NCBI GenBank assembly: GCA_024867545.1
Contig: JANFNE010000036.1
Span: 553,633 to 617,632 of the forward strand
DNA: 64,000 nt
Direction: 5' to 3'
DNA from: Phytopythium helicoides
Taxonomy: Eukaryota; Oomycota; Peronosporomycetes; Pythiales; Pythiaceae
Shown: positions 46,096-56,326 of the stretch, in pieces
Layout of the letters: the number at the start of each line of letters is the position of its first letter
Numbering within the stretch: position 1 is the first letter of the stretch
Notes under the pieces: generated by a model
What the model was told of the DNA's origin: nothing
Database searches by the model: none
Seen by the model: the letters and a program-made list of their open reading frames with translations, nothing else
Translations under genes and position numbers: made by a program

Positions 46096-47843
46096 CGGTG
46101 GCAACGTGAGTGAAGCTTGCTGGTGCGAAACTCATCAATCGATTGTACACGACAGTAGTTTCTCAATGCGTGCTCGAGTCTTTTGACCGGCCCCGCGGGG
46201 CACTTCTTGATGAGTCCAGAGTAATCGGTATTGCTCCAATCTCCAAATCCAACCACCGTTCGCCTGCCTGCTTGCTGGGTCAGTCTCCGGCAGAGTTCAT
46301 GTAGCTTCTTCTGCGCAAAGATGTACCGTCCAAAACGCAGGTTGCGGAATCCCTTCGCCCGTGAAAATCCTAGCAGGTTTTCCATACGTGGAATAACGTA
46401 TCGTGTGTACGTTTCCAGCAACTCGAGCGACGCGGTCTTCTTCGATGGCATCTGACGCTCGGCCGCCAAAATGTCGGGACGCCGCTCCTTCCAGCAAGCT
46501 ATCTTCTGGTTGCTCTTGTGGTAGCGAGCATCCTCGTAGAACTCACGAGTAGAGCAGTGGATAGTCTCGCCATCCTGGTTGGTTGCTACAAACAGATCTC
46601 GTCTGCCAGGATCTAGGCCCCACATGACATCGTAGTCTTCTTCCCGAAGTGGGCGGTCTGTTGCCGGATGGGTTTTCCGCATGACAATACTGACAGCCTT
46701 TCCGTCCGTCACGATCTCTCCTGCGAACTTCTTGTTGGCTGTTTCAAACTTCTCGATATTGAAGAGACTGTGCCACCATTCGTCTGCGACAGCATTCCAA
46801 TCGTCACCTAGAGGAGGCACGCGAACACCAGCACGTAGAAGTAGGCTGTGGAGCGCCGTCTTGCACATCTTGAAGTGCGAGCACTTGAACCCATTCTTTG
46901 TTGGTAGGAGACTGAACGTGCGGACCTCTGGGATGTCCTGTCGATGCTGAAACCGGCGATTCCTCTCCTCAATGTCGGTTAGAATCATGTAGGTGAGAGG
47001 AAGCAATCTGTTAGCCTCGTCGGACAAGTAGCCGCTCTCGTTGCGCGGGATCTGCTCTCGCCAAGCCTGCACCTCGGTATCGTTGCCGTTGTAGACAGGG
47101 TCCAGGATGCTCTTGATCATGACGTAGGCCTCAGCACCATTCAAGTCATAGACCCGCTTGATGTGACGGTGAAAGCGACGGTAGAAGTTGCGTACGATCG
47201 CGTTCTTGGTGTTAGTGGCCATCATTTGGGCTGCGTTCTGCTGCCACCCAGCGGTAATCTGCCGGTTGCTTGCACGTCGAGCGTCTTCACCTCGCCAAGT
47301 GTTGTACAGCGTGACTGATTGCTGGAATGCAGGAGACCGAGTGTGGAGTTGGCGTTGCAAACACACGATAGGCATCTGTAGAAGAAGACCTGGTTGAGTG
47401 GCTCCACTGCATCGCCCAGCTGACACATCCGAACGGCGTGGATGTTGGCGAGGACGTAAGCCTCCAGCACGGCCTGGTCCATATCCGCCAGCACGGACTC
47501 CCACGGCAAAGTCATGGCCTCATCGCTCTTGCAAAACGCCTTGAGCGACGTCTTGACGCACACAAGCGAGGATTTGGCGTTAGCTGCGTCACGAGCTTCG
47601 ACTTCGGCTCGTCGCCTCTTTGACTGACTCTTGCGTGGTTCTGCGCTTCTTCCTTTTAGATCTAGCACCGCCTGACGTCGGACCAGCTGCACGTGTTGTC
47701 TTGGACCGACCTCGTCGACTTGTGGAAGCAGCTCTACTCGTTGTGGATCTGCGTAGCCCTGCGGCAGCTTGTCTGGTCTTGGACCTGCCTCGCCGGGGAC
47801 CTGGATCGCCCTCCTTGCCCGATCGAGCGCGCTTGTTTGCCAT
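46096..47843 (-). pseudogene. Fanzor nuclease, truncated before zinc finger and RuvC-III, frameshifted
   Basis: Reads from ATG 47843 with the same CCACCATGG context and basic N-terminal tail as copy A. Near 47643, five bases present in copy A are missing, which throws the tail out of frame. Near 47337, one C is missing (GACCGAG against GACCCGAG). Around 47495 it keeps the 10 bases that copy A lacks. RuvC-I GLDPGRRD (near 46600-46620) and VVGFGDW (near 46231-46255) are present, as is IDEFRTSK (near 46116-46140). Homology ends after SRCHR at 46096, and the frame runs into flanking DNA until a stop at 46035. Without RuvC-III it cannot be an active nuclease. Confidence 0.8.
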
Positions 47844-48096
47844 GGTGGCAAATTACACTGTGAGTAGGGAGATCAGGGTCGGCAGCCGCTTTCGTTCGTT
47901 GCCGTTCGAGAGCGAGTGGGCGCTTGACAATTCAAAACATGCTATTGTCTCATCATGACCGTTTACGTGTATGCAGGCAGAGCGGCAAAGGCCGCTTTAC
48001 TAGCTTGCCGTGGCTCATGATGGAGCTCTGGAGATCCTTCCTATGGTATCTTCAACAAGCAATACGAAGTGTCAATGCAGTGCTGTTGTCATCGCT
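46096..48096 (-). mobile_element. Fanzor element copy B (more strongly 3'-truncated)
   Basis: Near-identical to copy A over its whole length, from CGGTGGCAACG at the left to TGTCATCGCT at the right. Beyond 48096 and before 46096 the flanks are unrelated to those of copy A. The right boundary equals that of copy A, while the left boundary lies about 150 bp further into the nuclease gene. It therefore lacks the zinc finger, RuvC-III and any omega RNA region. It sits directly after the PH-like gene and before UreD. No terminal inverted repeats or target-site duplication are evident. Confidence 0.78.
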
Positions 48097-48495
48097 AATT
48101 CAAAGTATACGTCGAGCTTCATGACATTCATTAGATCGACTCTCGCTCTTACCTGGAATCAAAACGAACAAGGAAAATTATTGTGCTTGGATTGCCACCA
48201 CCTCTGCTTGTCCATGTCTTCGATCTCGAAGCCTGTTCGACGCTCCTGTGGTCCTGGACTCGTAAACGAGGCTCGCTAGTGTTATCTGTGTGCAGCCTGA
48301 GGGTCCAAGCCGCTCCAGAACGGCGATGAAATGAGAGTTGATCGACGGCAATGCAGCGACCAAAAAGCTGGTGGGAGGAAACTACTTGACCAAAACCTGT
48401 GTTGAAGTATCGTCATTGGTCCGGGGGATGACCGCAATGACACGCATGCATGCAAACCGCAAGTTGCTGCGCAAACCTTGACAGGTGACGGCGCG
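48097..48495. other. Intergenic region between Fanzor copy B and UreD
   Basis: About 400 bp of unique sequence holding the UreD promoter. No gene, RNA or repeat is supported. It begins exactly where the similarity between the two Fanzor copies ends. Confidence 0.5.
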
Positions 48496-49622
48496 ATGGG
48501 GGCGGGAGACGTCACGGCGGCGCCCACGGCCACGGGGCAGCTCAAGTACGAGCTCGTGGACGGAGAGACGGCGGCCACCTACGTGTACGCGACGTACCCG
48601 CTCAAGTTCCTGCACCCGCGCGGCACGGTGCGCCAGGGCTACGGCACTTACGTCACGGTGCGTTCCGCCGTTGCGCGCTCGTTGGCGCTGGCGACGCGGG
48701 CTGACTCAAGTCTTGCAGTACATTCTCGGCTACGGAGGCGGGCTCGTGGGAGGAGACAAGGTGTCTGTCAAGTGCGAGCTGGCGCCAGACACGACAGGTG
48801 GGGCTGCCTCACATTCCAGATGCGATCGAGCGCATCGAGCTAACTTCCTGTTGTCGCTCGCGCCAGTGGTGCTCACGACGCAGGCGACCACGAAGGTCTT
48901 CAAGTCCGAGGGCACCGAGCATGTGGCACAGACTTTCGACCTGAAGGTGGACACGGGCGCGACGCTGGCGTTCCTTCCGGACCCCGTGACTTGCTTTGAA
49001 CATGCGCGGTACCGCCAAACGCAGGCGTTCCGCCTCGAGAAGGGTGCGAGTCTCGTGTTTGTAGACTGGCTCACGAGCGGTCGCAAGCGCAACTACCTGA
49101 CCACCGGCGCGGTGCTGGAGGGCCGCATGGAAATCCTGGAGCACTGGGACTTTGACGAGTACGATAACACGGCAGAGATCTTTGTGGACGGCGAGCGGCT
49201 GCTGACCGACCGCGTTCGCCTTGCGGGTATGCAATCATGTCGCGATGCGCGCCATTTAGAAGTCGCTGACGCGATTGCTACATGCAGATGACGAGGGAGT
49301 GAAGCTGCGCGACCGAATGCAAGGCATGCACGTGCTCGGTCTGTTGGTGATTGTAGGCGCTCAGTTGCAGCAGATCACCGACCTGCTGCTCGAGTTCAGC
49401 ACGCGCAAGCGGCTGCACAACGCCCGGGACATTACTCCGCAGGGACGACTGGCCTCCCAGAACGATTTCCCGGGCGTCATCGCGTCCGCCAGTCCGCTCG
49501 GAGACGGCGTCATCGCACGCTTCTGCGGAGAGGACGCCGAGGTCGCCATGCACTTTGTCAAGACCATGCTCGCGCCGCTCCGGGACATCATCGGGTTCTC
49601 GCCGTACCAGGACAACCGGTGA
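48496..49622 (+). CDS. ureD: Urease accessory protein UreD
   Basis: 311 residues from four exons: 48496-48657, 48719-48797, 48867-49226 and 49288-49622. All phases close exactly. UreD (UreH in some bacteria) binds apo-urease with UreF and UreG to load nickel into the active site. Family signatures are clear: GYGGGLVGGDKV, then TTQATTKVFKSEG, then GATLAFLPDPVTCF, then DWLTSGR, and ILEHWDFDEYDN. The gene is intact. Its presence implies that the organism makes a nickel urease and can use urea as a nitrogen source; the urease and the other accessory genes are not in this window. The C-terminus (FSPYQDNR) ends slightly short of some homologues, so a further small exon cannot be excluded. Confidence 0.92.
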
Positions 49623-50160
49623 CGGCGATCTGCTGGGCAAGCGGATCGCCATGCGTGGGCTGTTGAGCAATCTGCGGGTAGGGAGGGAGGCAGGTTGCAA
49701 CTGACTCGCTGGCACACATGGCTACATAAACACAGTCGCGCCACCGTCTAGTCCCTCTGTTCCAATCGGGTGCCCTAGCCATCGTATTGGTGCCCCAACA
49801 TGGGCTACCCGGTCGCCAGATTTCGAGCCTGGCTCCTCGTATAACCTTATCGTGCATCAATTGTTCGAGGTTTCCGGCCGCCCCCCTGAGCGAACGACAG
49901 GAAGAGAAAGCAGGCAGCCGGCCGGAGCAGCGCGCGTGACGTTCGGGGCAAGTTGAAAGCTTGCAGCACCGGCGGCGAGTCGAGAGCAGCGTCAGCAGGT
50001 CGGCAAGCGACCCGTTCACCCGCCGCGCGAGTTCCCGCGGCTCTTTGGCGCAGAAGCGACCCCAGTAGAGCGAGCGAGAGAGCGGGGGTCCAGCCAGACC
50101 CTCTCCCTCCCACTCGCCCGCCCACACCGTCGAGCCAAGCTGGACGCCCACGAGGACAGC
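49623..50160. other. Intergenic region between UreD and CK2 beta
   Basis: 540 bp without a supportable gene. The part nearest 50160 is GC-rich and purine-rich and probably forms the CK2 beta promoter and 5' UTR. Long antisense open frames here are stop-poor by composition only. Confidence 0.5.
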
Positions 50161-51538
50161 ATGTCCGACTACGAGGAGGAGGACGAGAAGTGGATCCAGT
50201 GGTTCTGCAGCCTCTCGGGCAACGAGCACTTCTGCGAGGTCGCGCAGAGCTACATCGAGGACTCGTTCAACCTCTACGGTCTGCGCGCCATGGTGCCCCA
50301 CTTCCAGGACGCGCTCAACATCATCCTCGATCTCACGGGTATGCTCGCTGGTGCCAATCATTCCCGAGTCGTGGTCGCTTACTAAGTCCTGTTTCATTGA
50401 CCCAGACATCCCGTACGACGACGAGATGCCATCGTACGCCGCGGAGCTCTACGGCCTCATCCACGCGCGCTACATTATCACGTCGCACGGGTTGGATGCT
50501 ATGGTGCGGCCTCCTGCTCTTCTCATTCTCTCGCCATGTTAATGTGTGACGCTCACTTTTTTGTAATCCGTTGTGATGGCAGATGAAGAAGTACCGGGAG
50601 GGTGACTTTGGCGTCTGCCCGCGTGCGCTGTGCGACGGCCAACCAGTCGTTCCGGTGGGTAGATTTCCCAGCATTAGATAATCGTGTACTGGGAGAATTA
50701 CTTCCTAACTAACTTCGCGTGCTGAGTAGGCTGGTCTTCATGACGAGTGGAAGAAGTCCGACATGAAGGTGTACTGCCCCAAGTGCCGCGACCTGTACAC
50801 GCCTGCGAGCGAGTACAACAACCCTCCAAGTAGGCGTACCTCTTTATCACATTTTGTGTCGACCCGCACAACTAACGATCTCTTTCGAAGTTGACGGCGC
50901 TTACTTCGGCACGACGTTTCCGCACCTTTTCTTCCTAACGTACCGCGAGCTGGAGCCGGCTCCGTCGACGCTGCTGTACGTGCCGCGCGTGTTTGGCTAC
51001 AAGATTCACAACAAGAGTGAGAACCGCCGCCGACTCGCGATCCTCGCCAAGGAGGACGACCATGCCGCCGAGGAGGAGGAAAAACAACAGGTGAGAGCTT
51101 GCATTTCGCGCTTCGTGGTCACGAGTCGAGTCCACCAGGAGGTGCGCTTTTAGCGCGGAATGGCAGTAGGCGCGCGTCTCGTTGAGGCCGTCTTGCTTCG
51201 AGCGCGCACCCCGTCGGCCCCGTGCCGTTCGTCCCTCACTTTTGTTTCTTGGCGAAGCCTTGGTGCTCAGCGGAGCGGCAGAGGAGAGGGACGGAGGGCG
51301 AGGGAGGCGGGGAGCGCCTCGAGTGCCGCCCTGGGATGTCGTCTGCGTGGCCTGTGTGCCCTGCCTACTTCCGCTGGTTGTTCGACTTATGTGACTTTGG
51401 TGTTTTGTGTTTTTAACAGAAAATGTAAATTCTGTGTGTGCCTAGCGACGCGCGGGGGCCTCGCGACGGAAGGGCGAGGATGAGCCGCTCGGTGCCGATA
51501 CAGCGTCAGCCAAGAAGAAGCGCAAGCAAGAAGTGTGA
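50161..51538 (+). CDS. CSNK2B: Casein kinase 2 regulatory (beta) subunit
   Basis: 246 residues from six exons: 50161-50338, 50406-50503, 50583-50654, 50730-50829, 50891-51090 and 51446-51538. Every phase closes. CK2 beta dimerises and recruits two catalytic alpha subunits to form the constitutive Ser/Thr kinase CK2. Signatures are [17 protein letters not shown] at the start and the acidic-loop region [20 protein letters not shown]. The zinc-binding cysteines follow in FGVCPRALC and YCPKCRDLY, then the [11 protein letters not shown] and [10 protein letters not shown] segments. The C-terminus is a basic KKKRKQEV tail, possibly a nuclear signal. The last intron is far longer than the others (355 bp). 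Confidence 0.95.
51091..51445 (+). other. Unusually long last intron of CK2 beta
   Basis: GTGAGA at 51091 to TAG at 51445, 355 bp, while the other introns of this gene are 61-79 bp. The middle (51170-51350) is GC-rich and purine-rich; the end is T-rich with TTTTTAACAG and TGCCTAG acceptors. It could hold a regulatory element, an alternative exon or a small intronic RNA. I see no snoRNA boxes that I can support. Confidence 0.5.
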
Positions 51539-51933
51539 TGGGTGCTTTGCGGTGGGTCGGCTGGCGACGAGAAGGTGGCGAGGCGGAAGTGTAGCGTAAG
51601 AGAGAAAAGGGTGCCGACACAAGCAGGAATGTGAAGGAAGGCAGACCTGCGAGGGCAAGCCCACTGCGCCACTCGCCAACTCCATGCGAGTGGTGAGCAG
51701 CGGTGCGGTGCGACGGCACTTATTAGTATTTTGGTAGACGGACGCGGAGTTCATTTGACGAAGGTCCGGCGCTCGGGCGGCACGACGAGATAGGTAATAA
51801 AGTGTGGACATGTTCTCTCTCCTCAGACAGTGGATCCCCCTCTTCCTGCTCTTAGTGGCAGTCAAGCGGCGAAGAGTCGGCTTGATCCAAGTCTGCCGCG
51901 CTAAACGCTAGATGGCCACCAGGGAGCGAGCGG
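51539..51933. other. Intergenic region between CK2 beta and U2A' (convergent)
   Basis: 395 bp between the stops of two converging genes. It should hold both 3' UTRs. No gene, RNA or repeat is supported. Confidence 0.5.
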
Positions 51934-53171
51934 TCATGGTGCACCAACAGCCTCCTTCAGGCGCTTGACGAGCTCGGCCTTGAGTCCCTTTGTCGCCAAC
52001 CCGCGCTTCTTCAGCTCATCGCGGAGCGTGGTGACGGTCATCTGCTCTATTGGCTTGGATGGAGTGAAGGGCACCGCAGTGGCAGGAGCGCTGTCCATTT
52101 CAACATCCTCCTTGGGCGGGGTCGATGGAGACTCTTCCTTGGTTGTGGGCTCTTCCACCTCCATGCTGACGTCTTCATTCACTTCCGGTTTGGCTTTTGT
52201 CGGTGTGGGCATGGGTACTGTCGCGGGGGCGGAAGGCCGAGGTGGCGGCGGAGGTGGAGCAACCGCAGCAGGGGCAATGGAAACCTTTTCGAATGGCGAA
52301 AAAGCATGAGTTCAATACGATCAGCAAATTTCAATTAGCACGGCCAGGTCTCACCTTCTCCATGGCATGGGTCTGGGTGGTGACGGCCGAGTCGCTGACT
52401 GCGTCCATGTGGGCTTCGGCCTCAATCTGTTTGCCGATCATCGAGTTAAACAGCATTGCTGCGGCCTCCCGATCCTGGTGAACGTGCAAGCAATTGACAT
52501 GACAATTCAATATCAGTGCAGCTCCGGGTTAAGAAGTCTGCAACGCGGCACTTACACGAGGGCGAATTCTGGTGTAGTCAAGAACGCGCAGCTGCGGCAA
52601 CTTATGGATGACGTACTCGCGGTAGTAGCGGCGCTTGGCAACAGGGTTGCCGACGAGCGTGAGTGTGTCGAGCTTGGCGAGGCCCACGAGTCGGTCAATC
52701 TCTGCTAGCTGCGTGATGCGGTTACCCGTAAGCACCATGAATTCGAGATTGCTGAGCGCTTCCGCGACGCCTTCGTGGATCTTGGACACGTGGTTGTTGT
52801 GCAGCAGCAGCATACGCAGGCGGCGCAGGCGCGGGAAGTTCTCGAGCTTCTTGATCTCGTTGTCCGACAAATCGATGCAGTCGAATCCATCCTGCACGAC
52901 GCACACAACGGAGCGTCAGCAGCCAGCCGCGCGTCTCTCGACGATCCATGCAGACGCACCTTGGTCACGCCCAGGTTCTCGATCGCGGGCGCCTTGTACC
53001 CTGCAATTTCGAATCCGCGCCTCAGGCCGAGGCACAAGGTCAGCGACGCCCTCCGGAGCCACGCAACGGGCCGAAACGAGCCGCCGACGCACCGCGCAGG
53101 TTCAGCTCGCGCTCGCGCAGGGGGTTGATGCGCACCTGCGCGCGCAGGATCACGTCCGCCGTGAGCCGCAT
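51934..53171 (-). CDS. SNRPA1: U2 snRNP protein A' (LRR) with C-terminal SAP domain
   Basis: 308 residues from five exons: 53093-53171, 52960-53000, 52556-52891, 52355-52474 and 51934-52284. All phases close. The start (RLTADVILRAQ, then RERELNLRGYKAPAIENLG) and the leucine-rich repeats (DCIDLSDNEIKKLENFP, then LLLHNNHV) match U2A'. So does the LRR cap (YYREYVIHKLPQLRVLDY). This protein pairs with U2B'' on stem-loop IV of U2 snRNA during branch-site recognition. The usual tail is replaced by a Pro/Glu-rich linker followed by a SAP domain (LRDELKKRGLATKGLKAEL) that ends the protein. SAP domains bind DNA or RNA. The fusion is unusual compared with the animal and fungal proteins I know. Confidence 0.92.
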
Positions 53172-53393
53172 GCCGCCGTCCGCTCGCCGGCTGCGTTGGC
53201 TTTGCTTTGGCTTTCGTTGGCGGCTCCCTGCGTCCCGAACGCCGCTTTCCAACGCGGAACACTATACATATCCGGCGTATGGTTATCACAACAGCTATCC
53301 GGTATACCATCTATTTGAGGTATAGCGAGTGTATACAAAAATTACATTAGCAAACTCTATGGACACGCTCAAAATGGGGCTCGCAAAGGGACC

Positions 53394-54596
53394 TCAGGAT
53401 GCGCGGGCGCTACGCGGCAGCACGCCCAGCTCGATGTCGTCGTACGAGTCGTCGGCGTCCGCGACCTCCTTGTGCCGGCTCAGCGAGATGGACAGCGAGC
53501 CGAGGCATGACTTGGGCGGCGAGGCGCTCGAGTCGTCGGCCTGCGTCTCGTCGCGGCTGTCGTCGCCCTCGCACTCGTTCAGCTCTCGCCGGCGCGCGTG
53601 GCGCTTCTTGCGGCGCGCGAGGATCTCGGGCGTGTGCACGAAGAAGAAGACGCCGATGCAGAAGAGCGCGATGATGTGCGCGCCGACGACGTTCGTGTAC
53701 AGGCACACGTCGTGGTTGCGCTTGGACGGGTACGCGTACGCCCAGACGTCGAACAGCAGAAAGATGGGCAGCAGCATGCGCGAGACGCCCCACACGACGT
53801 ACGTCGCGTAAATGGAGCGCGTGTGGTTCTTGGTCTCCTCGCGCCCGACCGACTCCATGAACCCGCGCGCATTCAGCGGCAGCGTCGCGAGCTCCACGAG
53901 CAGGAACAGCAGCAGCGCGAACTGGCTGGCCGCGCAGCATGAGACGAAGTTGTTGACAAAGTACGGCACGCTGCGCACGGAGGGGAAACATACGTCAGCG
54001 GCGACTCATGAAAGGAGATGGGGATGCCACTCAAAACACGTACACGGCGACAATGTGGTGGATGATGAACACCCACTGCATGGCGACGGGCCAGACGATG
54101 ATAATGATGAGGTCGCAGAGGAAGTACCCGATTGCTGCACCGCGCCAAGCAAAGACGGTCAGAGAATACTTCACAGGCCGACGCGTGGACGCAGCGATGG
54201 CAGTGCACGCACCAATCGAGAAGACGAAGCTCGCCGATCGGATGGAGCTGAGCGGCAGGAAGTGGTCGTCCCAGCTAATGTCTGCGAGCGCATAGGCCAC
54301 GCCAACGACAACCACGACGGCATGGAGCGTCGAGTTGACCCTGTCGTGTCCCACAAGGCAGGTTGGCGCGCATTCTCCACAGACCGCCACGACAGCGCAA
54401 ACGAAACGCACCTGGAGCACCAGTCGGCCTTCTGCGCTGGCGTGAAGGCCGCGAACTCGGGCACGCGGCGCGTCGAGAGCACCCAGGAGGCCACGAAGTT
54501 GGCCCAGAAGATGGCGAAGGCGAGCGACGCCACGAGCGCGTTCTCGCCGATGTGCAGGTGGTACTCCTCCTCGAGCACCACGCCGTCGCTGCTCAT
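53394..54596 (-). CDS. TLC-domain multi-pass membrane protein
   Basis: 352 residues from three exons: 54412-54596, 54044-54340 and 53394-53970, with exact phases. About seven hydrophobic helices are visible, for example LVASLAFAIFWANFVASWV near the start and GYFLCDLIIIIVWPVAMQW in the middle. The latter is followed by the IHHIVA segment with the His pair typical of TRAM/LAG1/CLN8 domains. The cytosolic tail is basic (RRKKRHARRR) and then acidic and Ser-rich. TLC proteins include ceramide synthases and TLCD lipid-remodelling proteins. The lack of a HOX-like segment argues against a classical ceramide synthase, so a TLCD/TMEM136-type role in membrane lipid composition is more likely. Confidence 0.82.
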
Positions 54597-55035
54597 GGCT
54601 GGGGCGAGTTGAGGGCACGCGGTGGGCCAGCTAGTCGTCGGCCTGGCGACGGAATCGGAGACTGAGCGTTTACGGGGCACCCTGCGGGGTGGAGCGCCGG
54701 CGCAGATGACGCCCAGCAGCGCAGAGTGCTTGCTGTTCAGCAGGCGCGACGTCACAAATCGCGCGGTCGAAAAAGTAGATACACTCGCATTTCGGCCAAT
54801 CGCAGGATTTGAATGAGGAGGGGGTGGAACATTTAGCCAATCGCAGATCGTATTGATTTTCCGGCAAACAGACAACCAGTCATGTCCCACTCCTGCAAAG
54901 TGCCGTCATCCTCGGGTTCACAGCGCTCCAAACGAAGCTCGTACTCTCAGCTTCAGTATAGGTAAACGAGAGCGCGTCAGACATCATTTCCCTAGCCGCC
55001 CATCTCATTCGTCCTGCTGAACGGATCTTTCCGGG
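54597..55035. other. Intergenic region upstream of the TLC gene
   Basis: 440 bp containing the TLC gene promoter and the 3' side of the disordered-protein gene. No other gene, RNA or repeat is supported. Confidence 0.5.
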
Positions 55036-56196
55036 TCACACCTCGCCTGGGTCCGGCGCCACCCACCCGAGCCAGCTCGCCACCTTGTCTTCCTGCTCGC
55101 CTCGCTGCTCGCCGTGCTGCTGCTCGCCGTTCTGCTGCTCGCCGTGCTGCTGCTCGCCCTCGAGCTGCGTGGGCAACGGCTCGACGGCCGACGACGGCGG
55201 TGGCGGCCACGCAGGTACCGAGCGACTCGCCAGCACGCCGGCACTCGCAGCCGCGGCCCACGCAGGGCCGCCTCCCTCGTCGCCCTTGACCTCTTGAAGT
55301 TGCAACTGTTGGTCCAAGTCGGACGTGGCGTCCAGCGGCACGGGCGGCCACAGCCCCGCGGCGGTGCCCGCGTCTTGCGGCAGCCACTGCGATGAGCCCT
55401 CCAGCCCAGGTGGAGCCGGGAGCGGCGAGGCCGCGACGTCGCTCAGCGCGCGGCGAAGGCTCGTCATGGAGCTCAGTGGACTAGTCGCACCCCAACGATC
55501 CGAGCCGGGTGGTCCAGCAGCTGACGAGCGCTTCTCATGTTGAAGCTGCTGAGACGTTGACCGGCGGTCTTTCGTGTCGCCGCCGCGCGCCGCTGCGCCC
55601 GCGCGCTGATTACGCCTCGGGTTTCTGCGCTTCGCGTCGGAGCCCGTCATCGCCGGCCGTGCTGACGCCCGCGGCGCAGATGCACGAGTCCGCGAGCTTC
55701 CTCTGGCCGACGCTGACGCTGACGCGTCGCTCGCGGCTCGCCGGCGGATCACCGTGTAGCCTGCTGCGTCGGGTGCTGGCGTTGTGGCGTCGCCCGGTGG
55801 CGAGATCGTGGATTCCACACCCACCGAAAGCGACCGCTGCCGGCGCAGCACCACGTATCCGCCGCCCAGGTCGTCGTGGTCGAGGTGATGCTGCGACGTC
55901 TCATCGAACGATTGGCGCGCTCGCCCGTAACTCTCGCCAGCGACTAGCGCCTCGCGGACCGAGCCGAACAGCACGCGTCGGGGCGATGGCGACGCGGCTT
56001 TCTCGCTCTGGCACCCTCGCCCTCCTCGTCCTCCCCCTTGCTCGTTGCTGCGTTCATCGCGAGGCGGGCCTTGCTTGCCTCCTCCGCGAAGGAGCTCGTT
56101 CTCGCTCGCTGTCGCTCCAGTAGCCGTCCCGGCAGGATCCCCTTGACGCAGCGAGGCGTCGGCCGCCGGGGGCTTCTCCGAGTCACCCACGCCCAT
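55036..56196 (-). CDS. Disordered protein of unknown function with Gln/Glu/His repeat tail
   Basis: 386 residues from ATG 56196 in one open frame; upstream in-frame codons overlap the kelch side and are probably not translated. No domain is recognised. The composition is rich in Gly, Ser, Ala and Arg. Two related motifs occur, GGYVVLRRQRSLS (near 55845) and AGYTVIRRRAASD (near 55750), each a Y-x-V-hydrophobic-R-R core followed by serines that look like basophilic kinase sites. Near the C-terminus is a tandem GEQQH/GEQQN repeat (55085-55160), then WLGWVAPDPGEV. The length and the absence of stops support a gene, but GC-rich shadow translation is possible. Confidence 0.45.
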   Translation of the reverse strand: MGVGDSEKPPAADASLRQGDPAGTATGATASENELLRGGGKQGPPRDERSNEQGGGRGGRGCQSEKAASPSPRRVLFGSVREALVAGESYGRARQSFDETSQHHLDHDDLGGGYVVLRRQRSLSVGVESTISPPGDATTPAPDAAGYTVIRRRAASDASASASARGSSRTRASAPRASARPAMTGSDAKRRNPRRNQRAGAAARGGDTKDRRSTSQQLQHEKRSSAAGPPGSDRWGATSPLSSMTSLRRALSDVAASPLPAPPGLEGSSQWLPQDAGTAAGLWPPVPLDATSDLDQQLQLQEVKGDEGGGPAWAAAASAGVLASRSVPAWPPPPSSAVEPLPTQLEGEQQHGEQQNGEQQHGEQRGEQEDKVASWLGWVAPDPGEV

Positions 56197-56326
56197 CGAT
56201 GCCTTCCTCGGCAACTCCGCAACTGGCAGCGGGTTGAGGTGCCTCGACGACAGCCAACTGCCGCTCGCCCATTTCCGAGACGAGGCGAGGTGGGACACCT
56301 TGCGACTCGTCGCAGTCCACGACGAA

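Noticed and set aside
23309..48096. Terminal inverted repeats or target-site duplications at the Fanzor copies.
   Set aside because: The right end and its reverse complement were compared by eye with the left flanks. No convincing match or short duplication was found, as expected if the 3' ends are truncated.
49588..50409. Reverse-strand open frame of 273 codons between UreD and CK2 beta.
   Set aside because: Half of it is antisense to conserved CK2 beta exons; no independent support.
51160..51483. Forward open frame inside the long CK2 beta intron.
   Set aside because: It overlaps a well-defined intron and the last exon in another frame, with no recognisable protein features.
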